In this document: positions 22,976 to 35,700 of the stretch, piece by piece
Layout: every line of letters starts with the position of its first letter
Numbering within the stretch: the first letter of the stretch is position 1
From: Hybos culiciformis
Lineage: Eukaryota > Arthropoda > Insecta > Diptera > Hybotidae
Length of the DNA: 64,000 nucleotides
NCBI GenBank assembly: GCA_964007475.1
Contig: OZ023273.1
Span: forward strand, 106,266,485-106,330,484
Direction of reading: 5' to 3'
Position numbers and translations under genes: made by a program
The notes under the pieces: model-generated
Told to the model about the DNA's origin: nothing
Database searches by the model: none
The model's input: only the letters and a program-made list of their open reading frames with translations

Positions 22976-23737
22976 GCATAAAGTTATTTGTATCCTGGTA
23001 CAAACATACGCACTAAGTATTATTCGTAATGAGAAATCTGCCATAAAAATGATAAATTTACCACCACTTTAATTTTTTTTAAGGTTTAAAATGTTCTAAA
23101 TTCTCAAAAGTTCTCAGAATTTAAATTATGATCATCAGTGCAAGAAACCATTAGTAATTTTAAAAATATTTTTTAAAAATGTGAATACTATCTATAAAAT
23201 GATAAATTTTTAATGCTTTGAATCATCAAAAGTCGAAAAGATTTTCGATGAAAAATTTCAATATACACATAATATTTGAGTATATTAAAGTTTTAAAAAT
23301 TGAAATAAAAATTATTATGCTATTAAACAACATTTTAAATAATAAAGTGTCTAAGGTATGTTATATACTTGATTCTTGAAAATATTATATGTACTATGTA
23401 CACACACTTAAACATACTTTAAATATTTGAATTTTGCAATAATTTTTATTCACACCAAAAAGTCTTCTGCTATAAAAAAAATAAACTCCAATGTAAATAC
23501 ATAACAAAGTGTTAAATTGCGTTTAGTTTTAAATGAGCGGGTGCAATTATCCAATAGAATTAAGTTATAAAAATAAAAAAAAAAATAAAAAATTACAAAT
23601 TTTAGAACGCATTAAGTTTTTCATTTTTTTTTTTTACACTTTTAAAGCTTTGGAAATCCTTTTCCTTCCATATGCTCTAATGTTAATTGCCATAAAAAAA
23701 TGACCTAAAAACGGAAAATATAATTTGAAAAAATAAA

Positions 23738-23760
23738 AATAATAATAATAATAATAATAA
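23738..23760. repeat. (AAT)n microsatellite
   Basis: About seven AAT units. Similar trinucleotide tracts occur at 52074-52094 (ATT) and 55277-55297 (AAT). Confidence 0.95.
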
Positions 23761-25016
23761 AAAGGAAAAACCTATTTAAAATTCATATATGGGTTTATGC
23801 CCGCACACATTTGGTGAATAACACCATAAATTATATCACAGAAAATAGCACACAGAAAAAGATTTCATAAATTTTTGTTCTCCACTAAAACATAAAAAAT
23901 GGAATAATTTGGTCCAACGAAAAATTTTTCGAAAAATAAAAAAAAGGTAAATTTGCATAGTAATTTTATGGTGATGAGTTTACAAATATATGTGCATAAT
24001 CTATAGATATAATTTTTTTTTTTTCTCTTTTTTAATATAATATTATTACAATAATTTAATTTTATAATAAATATTGAAATTACTATATGATAATGAATAA
24101 AATAAAAATTTTTTGAATAATATAGAAAGCATAATAGATAGAATCAACTTTTCACGAATAATTATGAACCGATTAACAATAATTATTATTATGTCGATAT
24201 TGGTTTTTAATGTTAAACAAAAATTTTATATAATAATTATTTTGCCGCAAAATGCATTTAATTTCCTGATTTAAGGTTTTTTTGTTTTTTTTTTTATAGT
24301 AAACATAATAAATTAAAATAGTGGTAGTGATAAAAATAAAATAAATTTGTTTCTTTTACATTTATATTATAATAAAAATACAATTTTTAAGCTTATACCT
24401 ACGCAATATTTTGGGTATTAAATTTCTTTATAATGTTATGTCAAAAAATTTTCAAAATATTGTTTTATGATAACATTATTATTTTTATTATTATTTTTAA
24501 TGTAATTAAATGGATATCATATTATGAAAATAACATCAGAAATAAAAATTTTTTAAAGTGTTTTGCTTAATCCAAAGGTTTAGTGTTGATAAGAAATTTA
24601 AATAAAGTCCAAAATAAATTTTAGAAACGTTTTTTTTTTTTTCACTCTGGATGAACATTAAAGAGCATAGTAGACATATTTTTAAAAATTAAATATTTTC
24701 TATGTGCTAAAATTTATGTTGTATAATTTTTTTTAAATATTTTGATTATAAAATTTAATCTAAGAAAATTATGCTTCATCCGTTGAGATTCAGGAATAAT
24801 TGTATGAAGCATTAGTTTTATAATTATAATTATGAATATAATGTTTTATATATAAAATCAGAAAAACTTTTTAATATAATTTTCTATAAATTTCCGAGTA
24901 TATAATATGGACTATAATTTTGATGCGGAACGAAGCTTGAAGTTTTTTTATTAATGCAATAAGCTTTAAGTCTAAAAATATAATTGGCATATAAATTCCA
25001 ATGTAAATAGATGTTA

Positions 25017-25406
25017 TACCTTATCTGCACTTTGACCTTAGAACTGACCTTAAAGCGGAACTGAGCTGTAAACTGACCTGTGAACAGGCCTTTCTCATAC
25101 AAAAAAAAGGAAAAAAAATAACTAACCTTTGCGTAAAGGGCCAGTTTGCAGACACAAAAAGTTAGTTTGCAGACAAAAAAGGTCAGTTTGCAGACATTAT
25201 AGTTGGCAACTTTTCTGATTTTTCCTTGATTTTTTCTGTCTTTTTTCTATTTTCAAAAGGTTGGCAATACAAATTTAAAAATAAACAAGCTAAAAAAGAG
25301 TTTGTTTACACATTTTTTTTTTTTAAGTGTCAAAAAATAGAGTGTGTATGGGTTTCGTTAAGGTGGCCTTAGGAATAAACCTTTACAGACAAGTGCAGAT
25401 ACGGTA
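25017..25406. mobile_element. Complete TTA-flanked MITE (family A), 390 bases
   Basis: The termini TACCTTATCTGCACTT and, reverse-complemented, TACCGTATCTGCACTT differ at one base, and each is flanked by TTA (25014-25016, 25407-25409). Inside, three roughly 24-base units with AGTTTGCAGAC repeat at about 25139-25195, and GACCTTA / ACTGACCT words repeat near the left end. A second copy reaches the window edge at 1-52. A 3-base TWA-type duplication is typical of PIF/Harbinger elements, so that superfamily is a reasonable inference. The 72-codon minus-strand frame at its left end is incidental. Confidence 0.88.
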
Positions 25407-25409
25407 TTA

Positions 25410-28400
25410 GTGAAATTTTCAATTTTATGAAAATTGTATGAGTAAATGTCACAACTTATTTTGAACATTTTAATTTTTGTTTGTTTTTTATATAGTATAT
25501 ACATTTTTTTTATGAATGTATTTTATATAGTAGGTAAGGTGTAGTGTGTATACCTTTTTTAAAAAATAATCCAGTAGAACGATTCTTGTTTTGTTGTCAT
25601 CAAATTTTCAGAGTTTATTTACCAGAACAAATAAAAAAAAAAGAAATGAAAAAAGCTTTTATTGTCCGGAATTCATTTATTTATTAATGGATGTTTGAAA
25701 AATAAAATATAAGTGAAAGATAATTTATGTTTTGAAAAATATTTTTTTTTTTTAATTTTATTTATTTAAATTTATATACATAAATTAGAAGATAATTACA
25801 TAGCAACAAAAAAAAAATAAAAAATAATAATAATAATGTTTAATTTAAAAAATACATTAAAATTATTTCATATTCAATTAAAGTACAAAAAAAAAAAATT
25901 ATCTAATTTAACTTATTTAAATTTTTATTTTATTTTATATAATTTGATAACAAAATATATGTCGGTATGTTTTGTTTATTTAATTTTTTTATTTTTTAAG
26001 GAAGAGTTTATTAAATAAAATTTATAGAATTAATATAGAAAGGATATGATTATATTGTTATAAAAATTCAGAGTTTTATTTTCAAATTTATTTACTCTTT
26101 CAATATACCAATGATGTTATATAAAATTTATAAGATAATATTACATTTATTATACATACAGATGTTTTGTTTCGGTCTTTGAATAAAATTGGCCAAAAAA
26201 TAACTTAAAATGTAAGAAGATTTTATTTACATTTTTCTATACAAAGAAAAAACATTATAATGGGTATGTATATAACAAAATAAAATAAATTGGATATTTT
26301 TCTTAGAATCAAAAAAATATTTTCTACTCCCTATAATAGTTAAGAAAATTGAAAAATATCTCTATTCAATTAATATTAGTATTTATTTAAATCTTATATA
26401 TTATATTGCTTTTTATATTGTATGACGTGTACATACACTGTTGAATATTATATTTGCAGGTCGAGGGTTGGAATTTAAAAAAGAAATATATATATAAAAA
26501 AAAATTATGGCAATGATATTTTCAATTAATTTTCATTTCTGAAACAACACAAATTCAGTTCAATTGAAAAAAATAATCCAAAACACTTGCCGAATGATTT
26601 GAATATTTTTTTAGTTTTTCAAATTTCTATGGCACGATTTGTACAAATTGGAAAAAAATATTAATTGAAATTTTGGGCATTTAAAAAATATTCGCACTAA
26701 ACAATGCATTCCATAATTATTAAGCCTTGCAGAAATTTGTAAGAAAAAAAACCAAATTTATAAGAAACCAACCGAATTTCATAATCATTAAGCCTTATAA
26801 GAGATTTATTAGAAAACAACCAAAATTTCAGTTAAATTTAATTTTCTTATCCATCAACAACTGCGAATTCATTTTGGAAACTTACACAAAAAAGAAAATA
26901 AGTTTTTAAACATTTCAAACTTGGCATAAATTTTTGTTTTGCTCTGAAAATCTATTTAAGTATATTTTTGTTTGAGAAAGTTTCTTTTTTTTTTTTTATT
27001 TTTGTTTTACTTTATTTTGTAAATAATTTAAGTTTTATGTAGGAGGTATATAAAAAAAATTTTATTTCGTTATAAAACTTTAAAAGATAAAAAAATAATA
27101 AATAGTCTAAAAATTGAAAATAATTTGTTTTTTCTTTTTTATTATTTTGATACAATATTTAAGTACCTACCTGGAAAAAAAATTTAAATCATTTTAAGAT
27201 CTAAAAAAGAAATACACACAAATATATAATTGAAAACAACAAAAAATATTTTAAAGTTTTTTATATGGCAATAAATGGTGAAATATAGGTATATATAATG
27301 TACTGTTGCTAGTAAAATAGAAAAATATAATTTTTTTTCAATAAATATCTGCTTCAATTTGGAATGGAAATTGCACAGAAATAATAAATATTGTGTATAT
27401 AATAAAATTGTGACAATATTTTTTATAATATACATATTTTTTTAAATGAACATTTCGTAGAAAGTATATATTTTAAATAAAGATTATAATATAATAATAA
27501 CGAGAATATAATAATAATAAACATTGTCAGAGATAATTTGCTCGGAGTTTTTGAAATGTTTATTCTAGAATCTAGAGTAGATATTACTCATATTCACATC
27601 ACATTCTCATAGGTTTAGTTTGATAATAATAGGACCGAACTTATTACATACAGAAGATATAATAACGCAGAATTTTTTCGGAAAAATAACTACCATTAAT
27701 TTTTATTCAAATTTTTTCTTATTTCCAATGCAACATTGCTGTCAAACATAAACCTTGAGATCTAATCTTATTATACTTTTAGTGTATACATTATAATTAT
27801 TATCACCTAATATAATTTTAAGGATGAAAAAAGTTAACAATAAAGAAAACATTATTCTTTTCTTAATATTTTTAAAATGTACTCTATCTACAAAATGTAT
27901 GTACTATTTTTATTTACATCTATACTTATATGAATATAACTTATTATATATGCAATAATAAACAAAACTTGAAGAAAAATATTTTTATTTTTATTTTATG
28001 TTGGAAATGTTTTTTCTCATATTTCTCATGTTTATCTTTGTTAAAATATCAATACTGGTAAAAGTGTAAAGCTTTATTTATTGTTTATCCCCGCTATTAA
28101 TTTATATTATTTTAAATGCTGAAATATAAAGAAAATTTAAATAAAAAAAAAAAAACTTTCTGTGCAAATTTATTTATTCACGATGGAAATATTTTTGTAT
28201 GTAAAAGATTTATCATTTAAAAACATATTTTTCTTCTTTTTTTTTTGTGAAAACTAGAATTGTCAAAAAAAATTTTTTTTATTCTTCTCGTATATAAATT
28301 TGTTTGAATAAAACGTAATATATTCTTTATCTATTTAGGTCAAATGATTTTGTTTTTAACTTATAACTTGAAGAAATTATCTTCTATATACAACCAAATC

Positions 28401-30371
28401 TTTTAGGACTATACTGAATTTATATAGTGAATTGCTTTATTTTAAATTTTAATTCATATTACTACAAAGATTAGAGAACAAATTAATTTTAATGTTTTTT
28501 ATTTTAATAGATTTTTTTTTCATTACAACAAGAAAACTCTGTACACAGTGAAATTTAATCCCTGCGATCATTTAAATACATATTATTAAATAAATTATTA
28601 TCATTATATAAAAGTTGATATGAGAATAAATATATAATGTATATCATATACCCCTATTAGATATCATTGTTAAATGATTTTAACTAGAAATTTAATATTA
28701 AGCCAATATCAATTTACAAGAAAAACATATAGTTTCACAACTTATCTAAGTATATATAACCTATACATAAAATTTTATGTTATTTCCTAATTTAGTATAA
28801 AAGCTGTGGGCGATTAATATTAAAACAAAAAAAAAAAAATAAATTTTTTGATGTTTTTCTTGCTAAATTTTTGATTTTTATTTTTTAACAAAAATAAGTA
28901 AATAAAAACAAAAAAAAAAAACAATATTTGCTACTTTGTAATTCCCTATTATTTATCTAAAAAAAAATGGATTGGAATACATTTTTTTACTTGTATCTTG
29001 TATCTAAATTTATTTCAATATCCGAGAATTTTGGTTTTTTTTTTTTTGTGTCTAAGGAAATAAAATTCTAAAATATAAAGAAAATTATTATTATTATTTT
29101 TTATTATTAAAGAAAAACTCCTTTTAAGTTATTTTATTTTTGAATTGGTGAAGAAAAGTGTATATAAAATAAAATATATTGTGTGTATACACAGAATTTG
29201 TGTCTAATCGGAAGGAAAAAAATTTATTTTCATTAAAATATATATATATCATTATAAAAAACATAAATCACTTTTCTTTTTTTTTTCTAACTACGTTGAA
29301 GGTATTTTGGGGTGGTTCGTTAATATTAGTTAGTTGTATGAGTAGGTATATTTAATGTATTTATATGAAAAAAAAATGTATAAAATTACATTAAATTAAT
29401 GTGCTTATCTTTTCTATGAGTTCATGCTTAAAGATTATTTTCATATGAGTGATGATTTAAATTAAATTTTCCACATCCATAAATGTGTGTATAAATGTTA
29501 TGTTATTTTTTTTTTATTTCATACGAAAATCATGTCATTATTACTATTATTTTGATTATCCTTTTTTTTTTTTTGTATAATCTAAAATGAAAAAAGATAA
29601 TAGTAAAAAAATATTTCATTCCAAATGAATGCGAATTATTTTGAGAAAAAACATTTTTTTTTTGCTTTTATTCTGTTCCTCTTGAGTGTGTTTTCTTATT
29701 TTTTTTTTTTGGAAGACATAAGAATGCAAAACATAAAAATAGGAACAGCTTGAATTTTCAGGATAAAAAAATATTCAGTAAAAAAAAAAATTAAACAAAA
29801 TTGAAATAAAATTAAAAACTATTCACAAAATGGATTTTATTCAAAAAAAAAAAAAAAATAATAATAAAATTAAAAACTTTTGCATTTGTAAATCGTTCTT
29901 TCACACATTTTTGGCATAGTCTTATATATATAAGAATTTGGCATTCGGTCAATTTTCTATCAAAAATTTTATTTATGTAAACTATTTTTGGGAAAACATT
30001 TCCGTTAAAAAATTTTACAGATAACAAAATTTTACGTTTTAATTAAAAAAAAAAAACTTAAGAAAAAAAATTCGTTGTAAAGCTCAAATCTGAGAATGGC
30101 TAACAGGACTTAAAAAATCATAATTTTCAAGTATATAAGTTTAGTATGCAGTTTCTCGACTGTAAACTACAAAAATAACAAAAACTATTATTTAATCCTG
30201 ATTTTTGTTTTTTTTTTTACTTAACAAAAGAAAACTTTATTTAGATATTTATTTAAATCTTTTATTATCTTCTTATGTAAATAGATACATCAGATCTCTT
30301 TAATGACGAAAAATTAGGAAAATGTTACATCTATTTATTATTATTTTGCGATTTGTGTAACTTTCAAATCC

Positions 30372-30410
<39 letters not shown>

Positions 30411-31620
30411 TTGTACACAAAAAAAATTGTGTCACAATATGTCAATTGCATTTTAGAACTTTTATTTGGGTCATGCCAAACTATGAAAAAAAAAAAACAA
30501 AATTTTACTTACCACTAACATTATTTTTCAAATCTTGTTTACAGTTATGTCATGTCTTTTGGTTAATTTATGAAATAGTTTTTCTAAAACTTTATTTTTA
30601 ATTTTTTTTTTTTATTTTTGAAGCTTTAAAAATGTTATAGTGAATATTTTAATTTTTTAGTCGTTTGATATATATATTTTTTTTAAATTTAAATTCTTTT
30701 GACAAAAACTTGAATAATTATATTTAAAAATATGCATTGGCTATCTCTTCCACTTCAGTAAAACTTTCTGTTTTAAGTAAGGACGGCATTAGATAAGTAT
30801 TTGCACATCAGCAGCCTTTAAAACTTAGGTATTAATATAAAACATATCCTAATAACTCGTATTTTCCATAATATTTTCTTCTAAACTATATAACATTCGT
30901 CTTATTATTATATGTAGGTTTTTAGAAACCTTATTAATTTTTTCGAAATATTTGCTTTTTAAAATTGTTAAATATTATTCAGTATATAGCTATATCGTAT
31001 CCTTTTTAAATAATTTGTAATATATATTTGTATGCATATGTACTGCATAGTGCATAGCACATATGTATACTGTATAAGCATCGAAAACAACAAAACAAGT
31101 TAAATTCAACATTTATTTCAAAAATTAAACAAATAATCTCTGGCTTATACGTTATGCTTTCAAAAATATTGTAGAAAAGAAATCATATAAAAATTTAGCA
31201 TAGGGAATAAAATAATTGTATATGCTAAAGTTGATTTCAATTTCATAAAGTGCATCATAAATATAATCCATTTATAAATCAATTGTAGATGAAAAAAATT
31301 GATGACCGTATAAATATACGTGCATTACCAATAATTAAAATCATGATATAAAACAAAATACAAAAAAAAAAGAGTTTCAGTCCTTTTATAAAAGAAAGTA
31401 ATTTGAATCAAACATTTTTAAATTTAATTATTTAATTTGAATATATATCTTATACATTGTATTTTTGGTTTCATATACATTGAACAAAAAAACATAGATG
31501 CAGCGACTGCAATTTTAGTAAATCCATTGCTATATTTCAAATCGAGCTAGTGGATGCCTTTTGTAAGTTTAGCTATTTGTAACAGCAAGGAAAAATAAAT
31601 CGTTCCTTTATTTTTTAATA
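25410..31620. other. AT-rich DNA, no gene seen
   Basis: About 6.2 kb of A/T-rich sequence with many poly-A/T tracts and a TA run at 30378-30407. At 31031-31072 there is an 11-of-12-base inverted repeat (GTATGCATATGT / ACATATGTATAC) with an 18-base loop. A donor-like GTAAGT on the minus strand at 30507-30512 is discussed as a finding. Confidence 0.5.
30378..30407. repeat. (TA)n microsatellite
   Basis: Uninterrupted TA repeat. A further run lies at 42173-42192. Confidence 0.95.
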
Positions 31621-31622
31621 TA

Positions 31623-32168
31623 AGGGAGAGGGCTGGGTTGTGGGTCGGGTTTTGTTTTTGGCCTACAAGTCATAAATTATCAAAATAAAGTATGTAGTGT
31701 TGTACATTGTTGGAAAGGTTATGCTCTTACGCATAGTATATTAATTCAAAAAACTCACAAAATTTTATGACAATTTTTGTGAGCACGTGAAAAAATGTCG
31801 AAAAAAAAGTGGCTGGGTTGTGGGTCACCTACAATTTTTCGAATCGTATATCATCACAATACTATACCAATTCGAAAAATATAAAATTTAAACTAAATGT
31901 TAATGCATTCAACTCAACGTTTACGATTTATTCGCTCAACAAAACAGTATTTTGAAAAAATATTTAGATCACTTATTTTTGTCGATTTTCACACATGGAT
32001 TATGAAGCTTATATAAGCAATACGTTCATTCACTTCGGTGTCCTTTTAAAAACTACCTTGTGTCAAAACAAAAATTTGACAGTAGTTAGATCCGCCAATT
32101 TACTTTGCATGACAGAAAAAATCAGCTGACCCACAACACAGCCCGACCCACAACCCAGCCTTTTCCCT
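31623..32168. mobile_element. TA-flanked MITE with TGGGTTGTGGGTCGGG termini, 546 bases
   Basis: The left end AGGGAGAGGGCTGGGTTGTG, then GGTCGGG, is matched by the reverse complement of the right end, AGGGAAAAGGCTGGGTTGTG, then GGTCGGG (27 bases, two mismatches). TA flanks each end (31621-31622, 32169-32170). A third copy of GGCTGGGTTGTGGGTC occurs internally at 31811 and a fourth, partial one near the right end, so the terminal motif is reiterated. The structure fits a Tc1/mariner-type non-autonomous element. No transposase frame. Confidence 0.9.
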
Positions 32169-32202
32169 TACCTATCTGTTTTATATAATTAATTCTTCGT
32201 TA

Positions 32203-32741
32203 AGGTCGGTATTCAACTGGAGATAAAATCAACTTTTTCATATAAAATTTTATCTGAGATAAATTTTAGTTGAGTGAATTTAATTTATCGGTATCCAACT
32301 GAAGATAAATGGAAATTTATCTGAGTAAAAATTGTATGAAAATATTTTCACTCAAATGAATTTTATTTCAAAAATTTATCTTGCAAAGAATGTTTTGAAT
32401 ATTCTTTTCAAGATAAATTTTGACATTAGGTTGTGTAAAAAGAATTTGACGTTTGTTGTTTGACGAAAACAAACAAAAATCAGAAACTAAAATAATTTCT
32501 AAACTGAAATTGGTAAAAAATATTAAAATTAAAATAATTGTTTAATTTAATAAAATAAAATAATATTGGTAAAATTAATTAAATAAAATGGATGAAAGTT
32601 GGGAGGTAAGTAAATTAAAAATAAAATTGTTTAGGTAGTTTTTATCAAAATATATTTAGTGTCAATTTTTATCTCACTCAATAATGTTCCTTTTCAAGAT
32701 AAAATTTATCTTGTACTTTATCTTCAGTTGAATACCGGCCT
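32203..32741. mobile_element. Harbinger-like MITE, TTA-flanked, 539 bases
   Basis: The left terminus AGGTCGGTATTCAACTGGAG, then ATAAA, pairs with the reverse-complemented right terminus AGGCCGGTATTCAACTGAAG, then ATAAA (25 bases, two mismatches). TTA flanks both ends (32200-32202, 32742-32744). An internal copy, CGGTATCCAACTGAAGATAA, lies at about 32289. At 32588 an ATG opens a six-codon frame (M-D-E-S-W-E) ending at a consensus donor GTAAGT (32606), preceded by TTGACGTTTGTTGTTTGACG. The TTA duplication and terminus style support PIF/Harbinger; the retained ATG and donor suggest derivation from an autonomous parent. Confidence 0.88.
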
Positions 32742-32744
32742 TTA

Positions 32745-35700
32745 CGAAAAAACAATATTTTTGAACGATTTATTATATATTAATAATAAATGCAAGATTT
32801 TTAGCACATATTGCGAGAAAATAATGCAGTTTTATTATAATCTTTCTGCTGAAATTTATAGCTGATTTTTTCGTTCTAGTAACTAAAACGAAACTTTACC
32901 GAATTAAAAATTTTGATGTTTAAGTTAATATTTTATTTTGAAATAAGTTGCAAAAACTAAAATCAATTTACACATAAATAAAATTTTTCAACAACAACCA
33001 ACCTTCAATGAATTATTGAGTTGCATTTTTATTGAGGTATAGGGTAAGTAAAAGATTTTTTAATTTGCCGATGGACGTTTCGATTATTTTTTGTAAACAT
33101 TTTCAAGACAAAAATATTTCTATGTTATATTATACTTCAAAAATCGAACAAAAATTAAACAACATTTCTGCAAAGATCAAATAAAAACATATTTTATCTG
33201 CGCTTAAAGCTTAACTCAAAAGCAACTTTATTTAAATTTTTTTTTGCTTTATTTACATACATATTTATATGTTAAAATACATATTTTGTGTGCTGAACTA
33301 ATATAATTATTTCAATTCGTTTTTATAAAAATTTAACTATTTATAGATGATAATCAAACGGAAATTAAATGTCTACCTTTTTTCCATTGGAATGAACTTA
33401 CTTATTTATTTAAAATATATGTATTTATATTTCAAATAAAATTGATATTTTAAAGTGATAAAATAATTAGACTTAATTAAATTTTATCAATTTAACATTA
33501 ATTAGATATTTTATAGTATTACCAAGTTTAATAAATGAATGAAAAACTAAGAAGATTAAAATTTACATAGAATGTAATAAAATAAAGTGTAAAAACTATT
33601 TGTAAGGCTTCAATTTTAATACATTATTTTTCGAAATTATAAATCAAACAAATTTTGCTTTGAACTTAAATTTAATTCTCATACTTTTGAGATACACACT
33701 AATGCATCGCTATCTATCTCAGTATACAACATAAGTTAATAATAAAGAAATAAAATATATATATATATATGTATATAACTAATTGGTCTTAACTTTGACA
33801 TTTGGAAGAAAATTTATAATTTTTCATAATATCCCTTTTTTTTTTTGCTTGCCTTCAAAAGAAATTTATCTTTTTCTGCCTCAATTTTTATTTGTTCCCA
33901 TTTTTTTATTTTATTTTTTAATAAAAATATTATATATAAAAAACAAAAATATGAAATTATTAATTTAGTTCGTTTGTACAGGTCAGATTTCATGTTATTT
34001 GTTTTTCTGATTTAAGAAAATAAAGAACAGGGAAAGAATTCATATCAATTTTCTTTTTTTTTATACATATTTTTTTATGAAATTGAAAATCTTTGTTATT
34101 TATTTTGTGTAACTCTTTTTTTTTTTCGTTTTGTTGTTATTATGTTTATGGGTATATAAAGAAGAAAAAGAAATGAAATTGTATTAATCGCGTAGGACTT
34201 TTTCAACCGTAAAAAAAAGAAAAAGAATTTAATATGAAAAGCTTTTTATATTTTAATGAATTGAAAAATAAAGTAAAATATTTTATTTATATATAAATTT
34301 ATTTATTTTTTTTATATTTAAGAAGCTGGATTATTATGAAAAGTTAAAATAAATAAATATGTGTCAAAAAATAAAAGTGACATTTTCTTTTATACAATAT
34401 AATTAAAGAAATTAAAATTGTAAGTCTTTAAAAAATTTTGGGTTGAGATGGAAAACATTTTTCTTTGTAAACGACACATAAAATATATCATTAAAAGCCT
34501 TTGATAGCGAGTTGCAAGCAATTTTTGTTTTCATATCAAATCGAAAATGTTAATATAGTTCTATAATTTTGGTAATTTTATTGAATATAAGCTATCAGTC
34601 GTCAGTGTGGATATTTTCTTAAAACAATTTCGAGATTTTTCTTAAATCTTAACGAAAATTTCTATTTCCCTTGAGAAATAACTTGCATGACTTTAAGATA
34701 TTGTTTTTCTTGACAGTTTTGCTTTTGGGAATTTGGGTATTTATATTTATTAAACTCTTTTTTTTTATTATATTATCAATTAAAAAGTATATACGAATAA
34801 AAGACAGCAAAAAGCTCAACAAACTTAGATTTCCCTTAAGCTGCTTGTATTTCGTATCTATATAAAATCATATGGGAATAGCACTATATATAGAGAGTGC
34901 AGTATTTTTATTCTTTAAAAATATAATATTATATTATACAATTTAATAAATTTTCTTTCACTTTTTTTTTAGTTATCATATGAGTGCGGTTTTCTTTTTT
35001 ATATTTTATTAAATACAATATATAAATTTCATTTTAAATTAAAAAAAGAAGAAAATCTCAAAAAGAAAACTTGTTAACATTTTTTAACTGAAAATATGCC
35101 CTCTAAGATATATATATATTTTTTTTTTTTTAATAAAAGTTGGCTTTTTTTTCCATTTTTTTAATAACGACAATAAATAAGCATTTCGATAAAAAAATAT
35201 GGCACCAAAAACTAATTTAAAAGTTAGAAAATTTAAGATATAAATTTCTTTGTCGTATTAGTTTCAAGAGTTTTTTTGAATATAACTTTCTTTCAATATA
35301 ATGTTGCCTCAAAGCTGAAAGAAAAACTTAAAAAAAAAAGAAATTTTTATTTTTTTTTCCAAAATAAGAAACATTTTTTCTCATCGTAAATATAATAATA
35401 ATAAATTAATTTATTTTATTATGAGTAAAAAAAAAAAAAAAATTGCATACAACAAATTTTCTCAATGCGAGGTGTCATATACATAAACGAGTCTCTTGGA
35501 ATTAAAATGAACTAAATGAATTTTGGCAATTTTTTGGAAAAAAAAAAAAATAAATAAAACGCCAAGAAAGTTTAAACAAAAATAAGAAAAGTTATTAAGA
35601 ATTAATTCCCATTCAATCCTTAATTTATCCTGTCAAAATCATAATTTTTACATTATCATTAAATTGAACTTATTATTATTAGCGCAAATACATAAAATAT

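Larger units (their letters stand above)
21789..25012. other. Upstream of the QUA1-like exon: AT-rich DNA with short tandem repeats
   Basis: Likely another intron of gene 1 or its 5' flank. It contains the small tandem arrays at 22419-22483, 22666-22709 and 22901-22975 and an AAT microsatellite at 23738-23760. I did not find an exon matching the missing first QUA1 helix. Confidence 0.5.

Noticed and set aside
22901..22990. Five-residue repeat protein (E-P-S-S-L)
   Set aside because: The frame is closed by stops on both sides and simply follows from a 15-base minisatellite.
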